Shown here: one piece after another, positions 11,652 to 23,871 of the stretch
How positions within the stretch are numbered: position 1 is the first letter of the stretch
Layout: each line of letters starts with the position of its first letter
NCBI GenBank assembly: GCA_963930645.1
Contig: OZ005649.1
Coordinates: 42,820,275-42,884,274 of the forward strand
Source of the DNA: Salticus scenicus
Lineage: Eukaryota > Arthropoda > Arachnida > Araneae > Salticidae
DNA: 64,000 bases
Direction of reading: 5' to 3'
The notes under the pieces: model-generated
The model's input: the letters and a program-made list of their open reading frames with translations, nothing else
What the model was told of the DNA's origin: nothing
Databases searched by the model: none
Translations under genes and position numbers: made by a program

Positions 11652-12173
11652 TGATATCGGTGTCAGATGTATTTTCACACTGCTAAAAACTGTCAAATGA
11701 AAGTGAGATGCATTCGATGCTCTGATGAGCATCCCACTAAAGATTGTAAAGATTGCCCTCTTGGAGAGGAAAAAGTAATTAATTCTGTTTGCTGCAATTG
11801 TGGAGGGGATCATTTGGCTAACTACAGAGGATGTCCCAAATTTCCGGAAAATAAAAATAAATCTCATATAACTAAATCCGCTCTCCCTGAAAAACAAAAC
11901 TACCTCAACCAATCCGAATTTCTCTCACTCTCACAGGCCACGCCCTCAGAACAAAAACGAGATACATGCTCCGATTTACTCAAATCCAATCCCACCCAGG
12001 AACTTTCTGATATCCTCAACGAAATAGCTACTGAATTTAATGTCAAAAACTTTAATGAACTAATTGTTAAACTTAGAAACTTACGTAATAAAACGAAAAA
12101 TACTGATAATACCATTAATAAGCTAGCCATTCTCTGGGAGGCCCTCAGAGATCAGGTTTGTGATTTTCGTTAA
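11652..12173 (+). pseudogene. Non-LTR retrotransposon ORF1 (gag-like) fragment
   Basis: An open frame runs from an ATG at 11667 to a TAA at 12171-12173 (168 residues). It begins inside the first of three CCHC zinc knuckles typical of Jockey-clade ORF1 proteins, which bind element RNA. Knuckle 1 reads x-Y-R-C-Q-M-Y-F-H-T-A-K-N-C, and the codon for its first Cys is TGA (11652-11654). Knuckle 2 is C15-X2-C18-X3-H22-X4-C27. Knuckle 3 is C42-X2-C45-X3-H49-X6-C56, followed by a polar Lys/Asn-rich tail with a helical C-terminus. Upstream gag sequence and the downstream endonuclease/reverse transcriptase ORF are absent, so this is a truncated dead copy. The ATG is therefore not the native start. The clade call is inferred from knuckle spacing. 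Confidence 0.8.
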
Positions 12174-12658
12174 TTGGATGTTTGGTACTTTGAGACTGCA
12201 ATGTATCTTTTTAATTTTAATTAATTACACGACTTGTAGCCTTTCCAGCCTTTGTTTTCTTTTCCTTTTTTTAAAATTATTATTAGATATTTGTATTTAT
12301 TCTGTTACTATATTTCTGGTTCGCTGAAATGTGGGGCAACCAATTTGGCCCCGGGACATCGTCACTCAACATATCTCACATCTCGAAATCTCTCTGTTAA
12401 CAATTTCAGTTCAAACTTGAACCACTATATAAACTAAAGTTATAAGGAATACCATAATATGATTCAATCCCACTTTTAAATGGTAAGTGACATACATCCA
12501 TTCACAAGGGAAGTATGAATCAGTAAAATTCCTATTCAAACCAAACCAAGCTTCAATTAAAAAGCATGGTCGAGAACATAGGGTAAAGTGCAAATTTTGT
12601 GCAACAACTCACCCATAGGTCAAGATTATTTTTCCCCAATGGGGGGTAACTGCCCCCC
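12174..12658. other. Unassigned sequence after gag fragment
   Basis: Mixed composition. A GGGGGG...CCCCCC block near 12635-12658 resembles the one in family A, but no longer match was traced. No coding feature supported. Confidence 0.4.
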
Positions 12659-12913
12659 TCAACTCCCCCGTTTCATTATCTCACTTTTCTTTCTTGCTTT
12701 CTCACATGTGTGTGTGGGAAGGGGGAGTAGAGTGCACACACTCTGCATCAAGGAAGGTCCGGACAAATATCTCGACTCTTCTGTAGAACACTGAAGATCT
12801 CCACAACGGAGCAGATGGTCTCTGTCCAGTACTTCTCCAGAATCACAAAGTGGACATATAGAATCATAAAATAGGCAAGATAAGTCCCTATAAAATTTAA
12901 CCTCTTTTATCAA
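12659..12913 (-). pseudogene. Non-LTR retrotransposon C-terminal zinc-knuckle fragment
   Basis: On the minus strand an 84-residue frame contains CPLCDSGEVLDRDHLLRC at residues 20-37, a C-X2-C-X9-H-X3-C arrangement. This CPLC...DHLLxC motif is the cysteine-histidine tail that follows the reverse transcriptase/RNase H region in many arthropod non-LTR elements. Upstream polymerase sequence is not present. Downstream of about residue 60 the frame looks random and ends in CT-rich sequence. It lies opposite in orientation to the gag fragment at 11652-12173, so the two are not one element copy. Confidence 0.65.
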
Positions 12914-12944
12914 AATCTACGAAACACAGAATTAGCGGGTAAAA

Positions 12945-13022
12945 AAGTTTGGCACAGTGCCAGAGTGTTTAACTTGAAATAAGAAGGTCTTCAGTTCGAT
13001 CTCGATTGAGTTTTGAATTTTT
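12945..13022 (+). repeat. tRNA-derived SINE head, degenerate
   Basis: Contains a box A-like TGGCACAGTGCC and, about 37 bases on, a box B-like AGTTCGATCTC, the internal RNA polymerase III promoter order of a tRNA. Arms do not fold as a functional tRNA. T- and A-rich sequence follows. Most likely a SINE remnant. Confidence 0.5.
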
Positions 13023-13606
13023 TATTTATTTAAAACAGAATACCAATTTTTGGTTCAACATAAAGTTACCAAATCATGGTATAATGCCAAGCCATTGGAT
13101 GGTTGGAATTACTTAAGTGCGAAGTTTTGGTTCAAACTAACACTAATCTTTAACAGTGTAGACCTGTACTTTGTCTGCGTAAATATATTATAAATTTTTT
13201 GTTATGAAAATAGTAATACAATAATAATAATAAAAATAAAAATATCGCCTGTGGTAGTCTCTATTTATAAATACCACTAATTTTCAAAAACGATGTTTGA
13301 AAAATTTTACAGGCGATTAGACTACTATACAATTAGACAAACATTACAATTAATAATTTCTAGTAGATAAGGAATATAAAATTTCCAGCAAGTTGGCAGC
13401 ACGGTCGCTAATTTAATTTGTTCAGAAACACAAATGGAATGTTCATAAATTACGTAGTAAAAACAACTATATGTTACCAAAATTACCCTTTAAGCCATCC
13501 TGCATTTAAATATTTTTACAGCTCTTTATCTTTTATTTTCTTTTCTGACAAATTTATGTACATTTTTTTATTTATCATTAAATTTATGTTACTTACGTTA
13601 TGTTAC
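13023..13606. other. AT-rich, short foldback, no gene seen
   Basis: A weak inverted repeat surrounds 13245-13330 (ATCGCCTG ... CAGGCGAT). No coding feature supported. Confidence 0.5.
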
Positions 13607-14760
13607 AAATATCTTGAATCAGTTCGCTGGGGAACGTGCTCCGCCATTTTATTTCCAAATGGTGGTTACTTGAAAGTTTATCATCACGATAACTTTTTAA
13701 ATAGTGAATTATTCGAAACTAAAGTTGAGCACTTTACTTATATGTCAAATTATTTTGGATAAATTCGCTGAGCAACTTGTTCCGCCATTTAGTTTCCAAG
13801 TCGAGACTTCTTGAAATCAGGCTGTCACTTGAAAATTTGCCTTTACGGTAACTTTTGAAACACTGAACTAATGCGATACAAGGGTGGATAGTGGTTGGAC
13901 ATGGATAGATGGACATTACATATATCTTGGATGAGTTAGCTGGGAAACGTGTTCCGGCATTTTGTTTCCAAGTGGTAGCCACGTGAAAATTTCGTTGCCA
14001 TGATAACTTTTGAAACACAGTAAAGCCTCGCTTATCCGAGATAATGTGGACCGAGAGTACGTCGGACAATCGAAAACTTGGGTAGCACGGACTCTGTCGT
14101 AAATCGTAGGGGTAACATACGGCAAAGTTTTAAATGGATGAAAACGTAGTTAATAAAGTAAAATAATACATTTATTACATATTTAAATGTAGTCAGTTAA
14201 AAATGAAATACAATACATACATATATAAATTATAAAATACGGTGATTTATAGTAAAGTTTGTCAAAGTTACCTACGCCATTTGCCAAAAACCACGCCTCC
14301 TCCGGGACGTGTCCTTTTAGGGACTAACTCAGTTAACCCGGAACTCATTTAATAACCGCGGTTCTACCGTACAGAATTAATTCGAATCAAAGATGAACAG
14401 TAAACTTATAAATATCTTCGATGATTTCGTTAGCTAACTTTATCCACCATTTTGATTCCAAATGGCGACTACTTGAAAATTTTTCATTACGTTAACTTTC
14501 AAAATACTGAATTAATTTGAACGAAATTCGTACAGTAGACTTATCTTAGAAGCACACTTGATATGTTTGTTGACCAAATTGATCCGCTATCTTGTTTCCA
14601 AGTGCGGCTACTTGTAAAATTTAATTTCACATAAAAAAGGTATTTATGAATCGATTTTCTTAAAAATCCGTACGTACGTAGCTATTATGAATGTCTTCAC
14701 GAAATTCATTAATAAATTATATTCGCCATTTTGTATCAAAATGCCGGTCATTTGCTGCCA
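13607..14760. repeat. Degenerate satellite, about 140-bp unit, 6 units
   Basis: Units share TTCGCT-GG-AACGTGTTCC, then CGCCATTTTGTTTCCAA-TGG, CTACTTGAAAATTT and ACTTT-GAAACACTGAA. The GCCATTTT-type landmark recurs near 13643, 13784, 13956, 14446, 14586 and 14725. Spacing is about 140 bp (one gap 172), once the 352-bp insertion at 14018-14369 is removed. Reading frames crossing it are artefacts. Confidence 0.8.
14018..14369. mobile_element. Tigger/pogo-like non-autonomous element, 352 bp
   Basis: The left terminus CAGTAAAGCCTCGCTTATCC and the right terminus (read inward, CGGTAGAACCGCGGTTATT) are Tigger-type inverted ends. It sits inside a satellite unit. Uninterrupted units read AAATACTGAATT, so insertion was at TA; the right TA is intact (14370-14371) and the left one has become CA. 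No transposase remains. Confidence 0.75.
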
Positions 14761-14896
14761 AGAAAGAAATTAACCAACTTTTCCGACTGAGCCGAAAGGA
14801 CTTGTTTTTTGTTAATAAATTTTTATGTTTGATGTTCAATGTAAAAGCATGCTGAACAAGAAAATTATCTGAGACTTTGGCTACATGGTAATATGA

Positions 14897-14934
<38 letters not shown>

Positions 14935-15182
14935 CCAATTGGAATTTGATTTGTATGACAAACGTAAAGATTTTCCCTTTAAAGTAAATTTTTTTACTAA
15001 TTTTAAAACTTGTTTACATAAATCTGTTTTTGTTAATAATCTAATTAATTTTAATCTATGAACAAAACAGATAGTATCTGATAATTATAAAAACAGATAA
15101 TTTTAATTTTTTAGAACTTTAGCAATGATAAATGTTTATCCCAAACATTTAATCAAAAACTTTTTTTAAATAGACTTTCATC

Positions 15183-15222
<40 letters not shown>

Positions 15223-17929
15223 GGGGGGAGGGGGGGAGCTAGAAATTAAATTACTTGATTTTAAATTATGTTACATTATTGGCTTGATTATCCGAATGGT
15301 CTTTCATCATAATTAGATTTATTATACCTTCCTAATTTTGATTTATTTCTTTCATATTAAAATTACAGGTGGCAGCACTATTCAATTCATAATCTGTAAT
15401 TCTCTAAATCTTAGTTTAAGGATTTCCTTTGGTTTGGATTATGACTTCACTTTATTTACTCCATGATTTTTGCTATTACTGTACCGTGATTAACTGTACT
15501 TTTAACGGCTATCTGGTTATTGAATTTTACATGTGACACTCTTTTGGGATGCAACCGATAGTTGCTTATTTTTTTACTATTGTATAAATGATTCTTATAT
15601 GAGATTTTACTACATTTATTGGTGATATTGGTTTCATTATTCTTACATGATTATTTCTTTTTGTGGTGAGTTCACTTTGAAATTAGTTTTATTTTGAAAT
15701 TGGTTTTTTCTTGTTTTGGCTCAAAAGAATGTTTCGTGCCCGGATCAAAGATATTCTTAGCTATTGCAATCTTTGGGACAGACAAACATTCTTTTTGCAT
15801 ATTTGTGTTCTACCAGGGCCTTGATAACGTTAGAATACAAATGTGTATTTATCTATTTCCAATTTATTCCATTTTTATTTGATTTAGTGGTCTTTGTTTT
15901 CGACCAAAATATTTGTTTGAATACTGTTAATATTTAATAATCCTTAAATTTCAATGACTGATTATCAATAAAAAATATTTCATACATGTATAATTCAGTA
16001 CGATCGAAAATATAAATATAAGATATTCATTTACACAGAAAATGTCAATAATCAATAAAGATTGAAATAAATTGCAGTGTAGAACACGTTGCAAAGTGAA
16101 ATAAACACATTTGGTTCAAATTGATTTTTTCGTGCCAATAAATTTTCAAATTCAAGTACAATCGGCTGACTTTAGTTTATTATAGTGAATTGGTAATATT
16201 TAAATTTAAGGCACAATTTGAAGGAATTTCAGATATTAGATTCATTGTTAAACACGAGTTCTCATTGATCAATGCTTGTATTTTATTATTTAAATTGCTT
16301 CCTGAAAAGTTGTTCTTGAGATTATACATTGTATTGATTCGATGTACCATTTCATAAATATTTCGATTTGTGTGATGTAAATCATCAATATTTATGTTTA
16401 TATGCATGTTTTGTAATATATCAGGGTTCTTAATTAAAGTTTAGTGCCTTTATATGATGATATGAGAATGCAATTCTGTTGAATGTTGATTATTGTTATC
16501 AAATTTGTTGCATTGACTGAAATTTTAGTTTTCTCTGCGCAAGAAATAATTTTATTTACATTTGCGTACAAAACACAAAACTGTAGTTTTTAGTAATCGA
16601 TATATGTTCGCTTTAGCTTAGAATGAAACTGTGAAAATTAGCGTGAACAGCAATAAATATAGATTTTTCTTTCTGAACTGTTTTAAAGATGAAAGTTGAA
16701 CTAATAATAAAAAAAAAAAATGAAAGCTCTTATTATATAATTCCTAAAATATGTGCTTATAATGTAAAATTTCATTTACATTATAAGCATATATCTTTTT
16801 CTTTATTGTCTGATATATTGATTATTATAGTAAATATAAATAGATTACTTTTTGGTAAACTAATTGTAACACATTCCTAGAGTTTTACTTATTTTTTTTA
16901 TTTAGTAGCCCCAAAATAACTTTATTAAAGTACAATATTTGGAAAAAAAAAAAAGTTAATTCTCATGATAAATCAAAAATTTTGTTTTAGATTTATTGGA
17001 ATATATAAATAATTTTTTAACTCAGTTTTGCTATCCTCAAAGAAAGTAACATCGCATGCAACATTAAATCAGCATCAGAACATTAAATTAACATTAACAT
17101 ATTAGAACATTAAATCAACATTAATTTAACATCAGAAACATCTAATCTTAAATATTTATCCACTCTGAAATATCAAACTTTGAAGAAAAAAAACAGAATT
17201 AGAACCCAGCATCCGTTAAAGTCAGAGTACTAATCTTTCAGGCACCAGATGAAATTTAAAGTTTTGAATTAGCAGTTTAAAATTTTCGATTCGATATTAA
17301 TATAGTTTTAAAATATGATATATTTAGCAGTGTTTAACTGCAATCAGGAAACAAATTTTGTTTTCTGAAACAAAAAGTAAAATAAAATAAATATTGAAAT
17401 TAAATGTTAAAAAATTTAATTGACTAGACTTTAAGTACGAAATTTTTAAATAAAAACTAATATTCACCATTTCAGGATATATTATCTCATAAAGATTATT
17501 AGCATATTTTATTTATTGCTTTAGAAGTCTTTCTTCTCCAATCCCAAAACAAGCAGAACTATTCATTTACCTTACAATAATTAAAAGTTTGTCACAATGA
17601 CACTGAAATAAAGATTTTAACAACTTTCTATACTTCTGGTTCGGTCATGGATGTTCATGGTTCTCAGAAATTCATTTTAAGCCCGAGGTTTCACTTTGAT
17701 CAGTCTTAATATGCACAAAATAACCGTAGAGCGACAATCCAACATTTTCTGATAGAAAATTAAAAACATGATCAAAATCTCTTCTAGACACAAGAAAATT
17801 ACTATATTAAGACATTATTTGCTTAGTAATTTTATAAGATTTTATTTATATGTATTAAACTTCATCGAAATCCGTTATGTTACAACAAGCTGCTGAGGGA
17901 TTTAAATAAAGTTAATTTGCACTCATTGC
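14761..17929. other. AT-rich 3.2-kb stretch, no gene seen
   Basis: Contains an (AT)n run at about 14903-14932, a T run at 15186-15221 followed by a G-rich run, and a perfect 15-bp-stem hairpin at 16754-16789 (TGCTTATAATGTAAA and its complement). Short AACATTAAATCA units recur at 17060-17135. Frames up to 75 codons have no recognisable signature. Confidence 0.5.
15186..15221. repeat. Poly-T run followed by G-rich run
   Basis: About 36 T, then TGGGGGGGAGGGGGGAG-type sequence. Length may be unreliable in the assembly. Confidence 0.8.
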
Positions 17930-19200
17930 CTTAAAAATTTTCCCACCAAGTATCGTCAGAATGAAACGAAATTTTACATATGTGAGTACAATATTGATAT
18001 GAGTAAGTGATTACAAAATCAAAGCAAAATGATCATTTACATAAAGAAAAATTACAAATAAATAGAAAGGGTGTAAATATTACAAATATTTACACCCTGC
18101 TGGGCCTCCTCCAGCGTGATTGTACGATGGGATATGGATTGGCAATGAGGTATACATGTCCCGTATGATGTCCTGCCGCATCTCGTTCTACAGTTGATGT
18201 AAACAGGCCTCCTAATTTGACCAAAATCGTAGGCTGTCAAATTGCCGTCCGAAGTGATCCAAAATACGCTCGATCGGTGACAAATCTGTGAATCGACCAG
18301 GCCAGGGAAGGGTGGTAATGTGGTGGAGGCTGTACTATGACGCCTCTGATGTATGAGCTGAAGCATTGTCCTGTTGTAAAATAGCTCCTGAGAGCCCTGA
18401 TATGAGTTACAACACATGGGCCTAAAGTACATACCACTAGGCAGTCATGGCGACGTAGATCAATATTAAGGGTAACCATGTGTAATATATGAAGGCACCC
18501 CATACCATTACACCAGCTGTGGGTATGATGTGCCACTCTAAAGCAAAGGCAAAAGTGAAGCGTTCCACATGGGGCCTCCACACACGTACACGATTGTCAT
18601 TACTGCTCAGATTGAATCTGAATTCGTCCCTGAAGACGACATGCTTTCATTCAATTACAGTTCAATCCCGTCGAGCGCAACACTACTCCAAACGGTGATA
18701 ACGGTTGAGGGAGGGGCATTGGCAGCAGGGCGTTGAGATAGCAAACGTCCTTCAGTTAGGCACCTTGTAATGGTACGGACATTGTCCAGGATTTCCTGAG
18801 CCTGATCGTAGTGTAAGCGACTCTTCATAGTGCACTGGTCCTAACACCTCTTCTCAGTAAAATCAGAACGGCCTAGGTGGCGGGCTTCTCGTCGAGCTTA
18901 CAACGCAGATTTCATCATCCAGATGATTCCCCTCTCGGACTCTAACAGCTCCTCATATTGTCTTCGATAGTGATGTAACAGCATCTCTATTTAAAATGCT
19001 TCTCTCTGCGGCAGATTTAGTACACGCAAACAAGCTCTGTTTAATTGTTTTTTACTTTAAGGAGAAAAAAGTTCAATGCCCTGCGAAAACATGCTGCATT
19101 TCTAATCATTTTCATATCTGCTTAACACGTACATTCGTGCCAAGTTTCGTCCCGATTCAACAATTATATCTTCGTCTGCAAATTTTTATGGCAATGAGTG
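17930..19200 (-). mobile_element. Tc1-like transposon, decayed, 1.27 kb
   Basis: Outer sequences CACTCATTGCC...TAAAAATTT (from 17930) and AAATTTTTATGGCAATGAGTG (to 19200) are inverted copies. The right end is followed by TA; the left is preceded by TG, probably a decayed TA. The length is typical for Tc1 elements. A broken transposase lies inside on the minus strand. A hairpin with 13-bp stem (GGGTGTAAATATT) lies near the left end at 18069-18097. Confidence 0.75.
18100..18990 (-). pseudogene. Tc1-like transposase, multiple frameshifts
   Basis: Minus-strand translations in several frames give consecutive Tc1 landmarks. An N-terminal part contains ILDNVRTITRCLTEGRLLSQ. FRDEFRFNLSSNDNRVRVW (about 18580-18640) carries the first catalytic Asp. 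Then come PTAGVMVWGA and TDLSPIERILDHFG (about 18249-18300), which carries the catalytic Glu region. The second Asp region (expected FQQDN) is damaged around 18340-18380. This is a typical DDE cut-and-paste transposase broken by frameshifts and stops. No intact protein can be made. Confidence 0.85.
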
Positions 19201-19913
19201 TAATTATAATCTCTTGGTGATGTTGTTGCTATTAATGGGTATAAATATGTGAAAAACACTCCATTTCTAGATTTTCTATTAAAACATGTTACAAGTTTTA
19301 CTTTCAAAGCGAGAAGATGTGTTTCTCCATATTACATCAAACATTATTTTGCTCAAACTTCTTCTTACCATCTCTTGAATTATACAGGGCTCGACGAGAA
19401 AGACTTGGTCACTATCTCCAACTTCACATATTATTTTATAAACTTTTATGATCTCCTGAACTTGTTCTTCCATTCTTCTAGGTTGGAACAGGAGCAGGAA
19501 GAACCTACCAGTAAGTATTGCCAAACTTTTAGTAAAAGAACTTTGGACTATCGGCGGAAAAGCTGTCTATTCTAGCAAAACTCCTAAGAAAGTTCAGATA
19601 ACACGGAATTCTCAGCGGGACAAAGGACTTGTCCATATTTTAATGTTGAGACTAATAAACTTCAGGGTAATTTTATGTGTGTATGCTTCTGCACAGACAC
19701 TGAGTAAAGCTAGGATCAATTGAAATACAGAATGGACATTGAAAAACAGGATATAGAATAGTTACCAACATTTCTAACTCATTTCGTTTCATTTTCAGTA
19801 CTCGCCCTTTTTCTGCCCCACATTTATTATAAAATAATTTTCTCCAATATATAATCACGGTTTAATAAGAATAAAATCACTCTTTTAAAATTATATTGGA
19901 AAAAAAATGCGGG
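19201..19913. other. Unassigned, no gene seen
   Basis: The open frame at 19249-19575 (108 codons) and its antisense shadow show no known motif, and the codon pattern is not convincing. Confidence 0.45.
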
Positions 19914-19924
19914 TACCAACACAG

Positions 19925-20150
19925 CTGATGTTGGTATTCGGGGTTAAGGCCAATTGTCTACTCTACTGACCTCGGCCTAAGGGAAGAATGCTCAACGTGG
20001 GGGTCTTTTTAAGGGGTATTAGACCGTACTCCCACAAGTTTAGAAGAAAACCACAGAATACCCCGAAAGATTAAGTCGAGGAGAGTGACCTAGGATCGAA
20101 CCTGGTACTTTTCGTCTTTGAGAGCAGTATCTCTCGGCCACTGGTGGGGT
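19925..20150 (-). repeat. tRNA-Leu/Ser-type SINE with target duplication
   Basis: On the minus strand the head reads TGGCCGAGAG (class II tRNA D-arm signature) near 20140. It is followed by box B-like AGGTTCGATCCTAGG near 20095, then a body containing GTGGTTTTCTTCTAAACTTG. Flanks TACCAACACAG (19914-19924) and TACCAACAAAG (20151-20161) are an 11-bp target duplication with one mismatch, as expected for LINE-driven retroposition. The copy at 54120-54330 shares head and body. It is not a functional tRNA. Confidence 0.8.
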
Positions 20151-20161
20151 TACCAACAAAG

Positions 20162-20291
20162 TTAAGGACAAAATTAGCAATGTTGGCAGCTATGGTCATA
20201 ATACATTGTAAATGTCATGTTCTCTTTCTTGAGTTATAAATGTATCGAGATTTTAAAGGAAAGAAAATACAGCGTATGTGTCACTAAACCA

Positions 20292-20329
<38 letters not shown>

Positions 20330-20621
20330 CTTTCAGGCACGTAAGCTTTTCTTCATTAGCTGCTGTAAAGCAGATTTCATTTTTGTCATCTATCAAATCT
20401 GCTATAAAGAGGAATTTTAGTTTTTATTACTTTTAAATGCAAGATTTATTTATGAATTAGTAAAAGAAATGTAAAAGAAATGTAAATAATCTAAAAAAAG
20501 AGCAGGTAATATCGTTGGAAAAATAATTACATGATATACATATTCATTTTTAAAAGTTTAAAAGTTTAAGTAATATTACAACGAGATTACTAGAAAAATA
20601 GAACGATGTTCAAAGAGGCAA
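20162..20621. other. AT-rich with AAT microsatellite
   Basis: An (AAT)n run at about 20289-20326 makes a poly-Asn frame on the plus strand. No gene supported. Confidence 0.6.
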
Positions 20622-20867
20622 CACTGTAAAAAATATCTGTTAAAAATGCTGGAAAAATCTGGCAGCTGGGGTGCCAGTATTTCTCCCTCAAATATACAGA
20701 ACAAAACTGTACTTTTAACAAAAACCTGTTTGATTTACAGGATTTCTGCGTAAAATATGTGTCAGTGATACAATTTTGCGGTTTTAAACTGTATATTTGA
20801 CGGAGAAATACTGGCACTCCAGCTGCCAGATTTGTCCTGTACTTTCACAGGTTTATTTTTTGCAGTG
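20622..20867. mobile_element. Foldback MITE, CACTG ends, 246 bp
   Basis: Starts CACTGTAAAAAATAT and ends ATTTTTTGCAGTG. Long inverted arms contain AATCTGGCAGCTGGGGTGCC and CAGTATTTCTCC. The copy at 27988-28260 has the same arms and ends. The target duplication is unclear (AA outside both ends here, TT at the other copy). No coding capacity. Confidence 0.8.
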
Positions 20868-20899
20868 AAGTATAACATCACCTCTATTGTATTAATGGA

Positions 20900-20938
<39 letters not shown>

Positions 20939-22487
20939 ATGTTCTTTTATTATTATTATATTCAAATAAATGAACTAACTGCTTTAAATATATTCAATTT
21001 CAAATTTGAATATAATATACAACTTAAATATAATTTTTGTTTGTTTAATAGCATATTTTCTGCTAATTTACAAAATATTTTAATTTTAACAATATTTCAT
21101 GCAAATAATTTTATGAATGTACTTCAAGAATATGGCACTATTAACATAACAAGCTTTTATTTTCATTTATTTATTTATTTATTTATTTATTTATTTTTTT
21201 CGAGTGAACAATACAAAATTTTAAATTAAATCTTTTAAAAAGCTTTTCAGAAACTTTTCAAAATACAGTTTCTTGTCAGCTTCAAGTGTCCTTCACATGA
21301 TATTTTTATACATTGTTACATATTTTATCTCAAAGAATTTGAAATTTACAACCGCATATTTAATAGGATTAAGCATACAATTTTAAAATAAATGCTAAAA
21401 TTTATTAATAAAAAAGTATTTAACTTTGTATTTTAAAGAATAAGTGAATTTGAAATTAAAAAGAAGTTTTAAAGGTATTAAAAAGTAAGTAGCATTTAAT
21501 GTCTTTATTATAAATCAAATGAAGTAAAAATGTTTATCAAATGAGATTAGTATTTAATAGAGTAATTATATTCGGGAATTAAATGTTCGAAAAATTTTAT
21601 GTTTTTATTTTGAAATTAAAAAAATTTCTTTCTTGCAGTGTTTGACATGAGTTTCTTTTTATTTATTTATTTATTTTTATTTATAATTTAATCATTGTGT
21701 GAAATAATATTAATTTAAATTATTGTAATACCAGACTTTTAATAGAATATAAGGCGATTTTAAGATTTATATAAACATTTTTACTTTCATAAACCCATGT
21801 ACAGTAAATACAGTAAATAAAACATTGTTTTCAAGTATAATGGTGAGTATGAACAAGTATGATCATGAATGATCGATATGAAATTTCGCAAATAAATGGC
21901 AAATAGCCTATTACCAATAGTTACCCCACTACTTGCTTCTTTTATGAATAAAAGAATACAGATGGAGAAAAATTAAGAGCTTGTACAGAAACGAAATTGC
22001 ATCATCGCTGTCTTTACCATTCTAAAAGTTTCAATAGACGTCATAGGGAGAAAAGAGACTATAAATTATACTAGAATAAGATAATGTGTGTCAAATAGGT
22101 AAAAATTTGAATTTAAAGCTAAGTATATATTTATTTAGCTGTGCTTTGCCATCGTAATTCGGGTTTTAATACCAGTAAGTTCACATATTATCATTTAAGG
22201 CTTCTAAGATTTTTAAAACACTTATAATACGATAAAATTATTACAAAATATATTGTAAATGTATGAATTGTTCAAATTAAACAGTATCTCACTCATTTGA
22301 AGAAAGGTGTCTAAGTTAACGAATGCGTTTGTAAAGCTTAAAACTGTTAACAATGATTTTTTGTTTTATGCATAAGAGTGTAGTGATCTTGAAATGTGTC
22401 ATATCAATTACTGTTTCATAAAGACGAACTTGAAATAAAAAATACGAAAAGCAGTCTAACGAATAATAAACAGAGTAGGGAGGTACA
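20868..22487. other. AT-rich, no gene seen
   Basis: Contains a T run at about 20902-20934 and (ATTT)n at 21165-21200 and 21655-21680. No supported gene. Confidence 0.55.
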
Positions 22488-23437
22488 GCGATTGGATGAC
22501 ATGTACGGGTAAAGTACTTCATGAAGCTTCAACACGATGCCACAATTCATCGGTCGTAGTCACTGGTGAGTGGTGGAGGGACAGTCGCTTTTAAACGATT
22601 AAACAGCCATTTCGTCCATCAAGGAAGGTCCGGACAATACGGACAAATTGTGGTCGTACACTGTCCTACTTAAGTATTGCGTTTCGGAGGCCTTGAATAT
22701 AGGGCAGAGCGACCGGTCTTGACTCGTCATAAATGTAATGGCTGGTATTGAGAGTGGCGGGAATGAAAACAAGAGGTGATCGAGAGGCGTATCCAATGGT
22801 ATCGCATACTATGACTCCATGTTGTGACCCAGTATGCGGCTACCAAAATTTTGATTACCCTCAAAACTGCATCACTGATATAGGCGCTTTTAATGTGGGA
22901 TCAACGACAAAACTGGACGCAGGAATGGCGTAAAGCTGCCTTTCAGACAAATCACAATCCTGTTTACAGCATCAGGATTGCCTTATTTCCATATTTAACG
23001 GCATCATGAATAATGCACATTGCTAGCTGGGATTCGACATCGTCATACTGTCCACCACCTGCAGTGATGGAATGGGGTCCCATTGGATACACGTCTCGAT
23101 TACTTCTTGTTCGCATTCCCGGTACTCTGTATAGCGGCCATTAAATTTCTGGTGAGTTAAGGCCCACCCACCTTCTCTATATTCAAGGCCTCCGTAGCGC
23201 AATATTTAAGCTGGATAATGCACGACCCGTATGTTGTCTGTATTGTCTTGACTTTCCTTAATACAGAATGTGCTCAACCGTTGCTCCGGCCAGCTTGATC
23301 TTACACCAATGAAAATGACTGTTTTATCGTCAAAAGCGAGTTGTCCGCCACCACTCACCAGCAACTACGGTCTATGAACTGTGGCATCCTGTTGAAGCTT
23401 CATGAAATGTTCTACTCGAATATGTCATCCAATTTCT
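22488..23437. repeat. Foldback element, about 950 bp
   Basis: Outer arms ATTGGATGACAT and CATGAAGCTTCAACACGATG (from about 22494) pair with GTTGAAGCTTCATG and ATGTCATCCAAT (to about 23433). Inner parts (CACTCACCAG, GGCGTATCCAATGG / CCATTGGATACACG) are also inverted. The centre is about 22830-23060. It is GC-richer than its surroundings. Frames inside show no known protein. A ~20-base block at 22617 (CATCAAGGAAGGTCCGGACA) recurs at 12747 beside the LINE zinc-knuckle fragment. Probably a non-autonomous foldback transposon. Confidence 0.75.
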
Positions 23438-23871
23438 GTTCGACACAATGCCTCGGCAGATAACTGTAGTTATTGCTCCTAGAGTTCGCTGCTTTATGTA
23501 CTGTTTTCTTAGGATATATTACTCAAAATTTCCTTAAAATTTAATCAATTGTTCTTCATACTATAATGTATGTGCCCAATAAATATTTTTCTTATATTCG
23601 CATTCTTTCTTGGTGTTGTAAGTTTTACAAACATGAGTGTATTTAACCGAATGAATGAAAGAAGCAGGATTTGGTACAAGAACAAATGATTTTTAGAATA
23701 AAATAAATATAAACTAAAATTGTTTTGAGTTAAAGGGACTGTGGTATACAGATAAATCTAAAAACGCTAAAGAACGATTAACTTCTTTTCACATGGTTTA
23801 ATTTATTTTGATACGTTGTTTACTTTGTTTTATTAATTTGTTTATGTGGTTAACTTTAAAAATTTAATTTT
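23438..23871. other. AT-rich, no gene seen
   Basis: Nothing beyond AT-rich sequence is seen. Confidence 0.55.

Noticed and set aside
13734..14125. Minus-strand frames of 69-111 codons
   Set aside because: They run through satellite units and into the Tigger-like element. No conserved protein motif.
15186..15240. Poly-T/poly-G junction as a biological signal
   Set aside because: Long homopolymers are prone to sequencing and assembly error. No structure around it supports a function.
20217..20420. Frame with a poly-Asn run
   Set aside because: The run is an AAT microsatellite, and the flanking codons have no signature.
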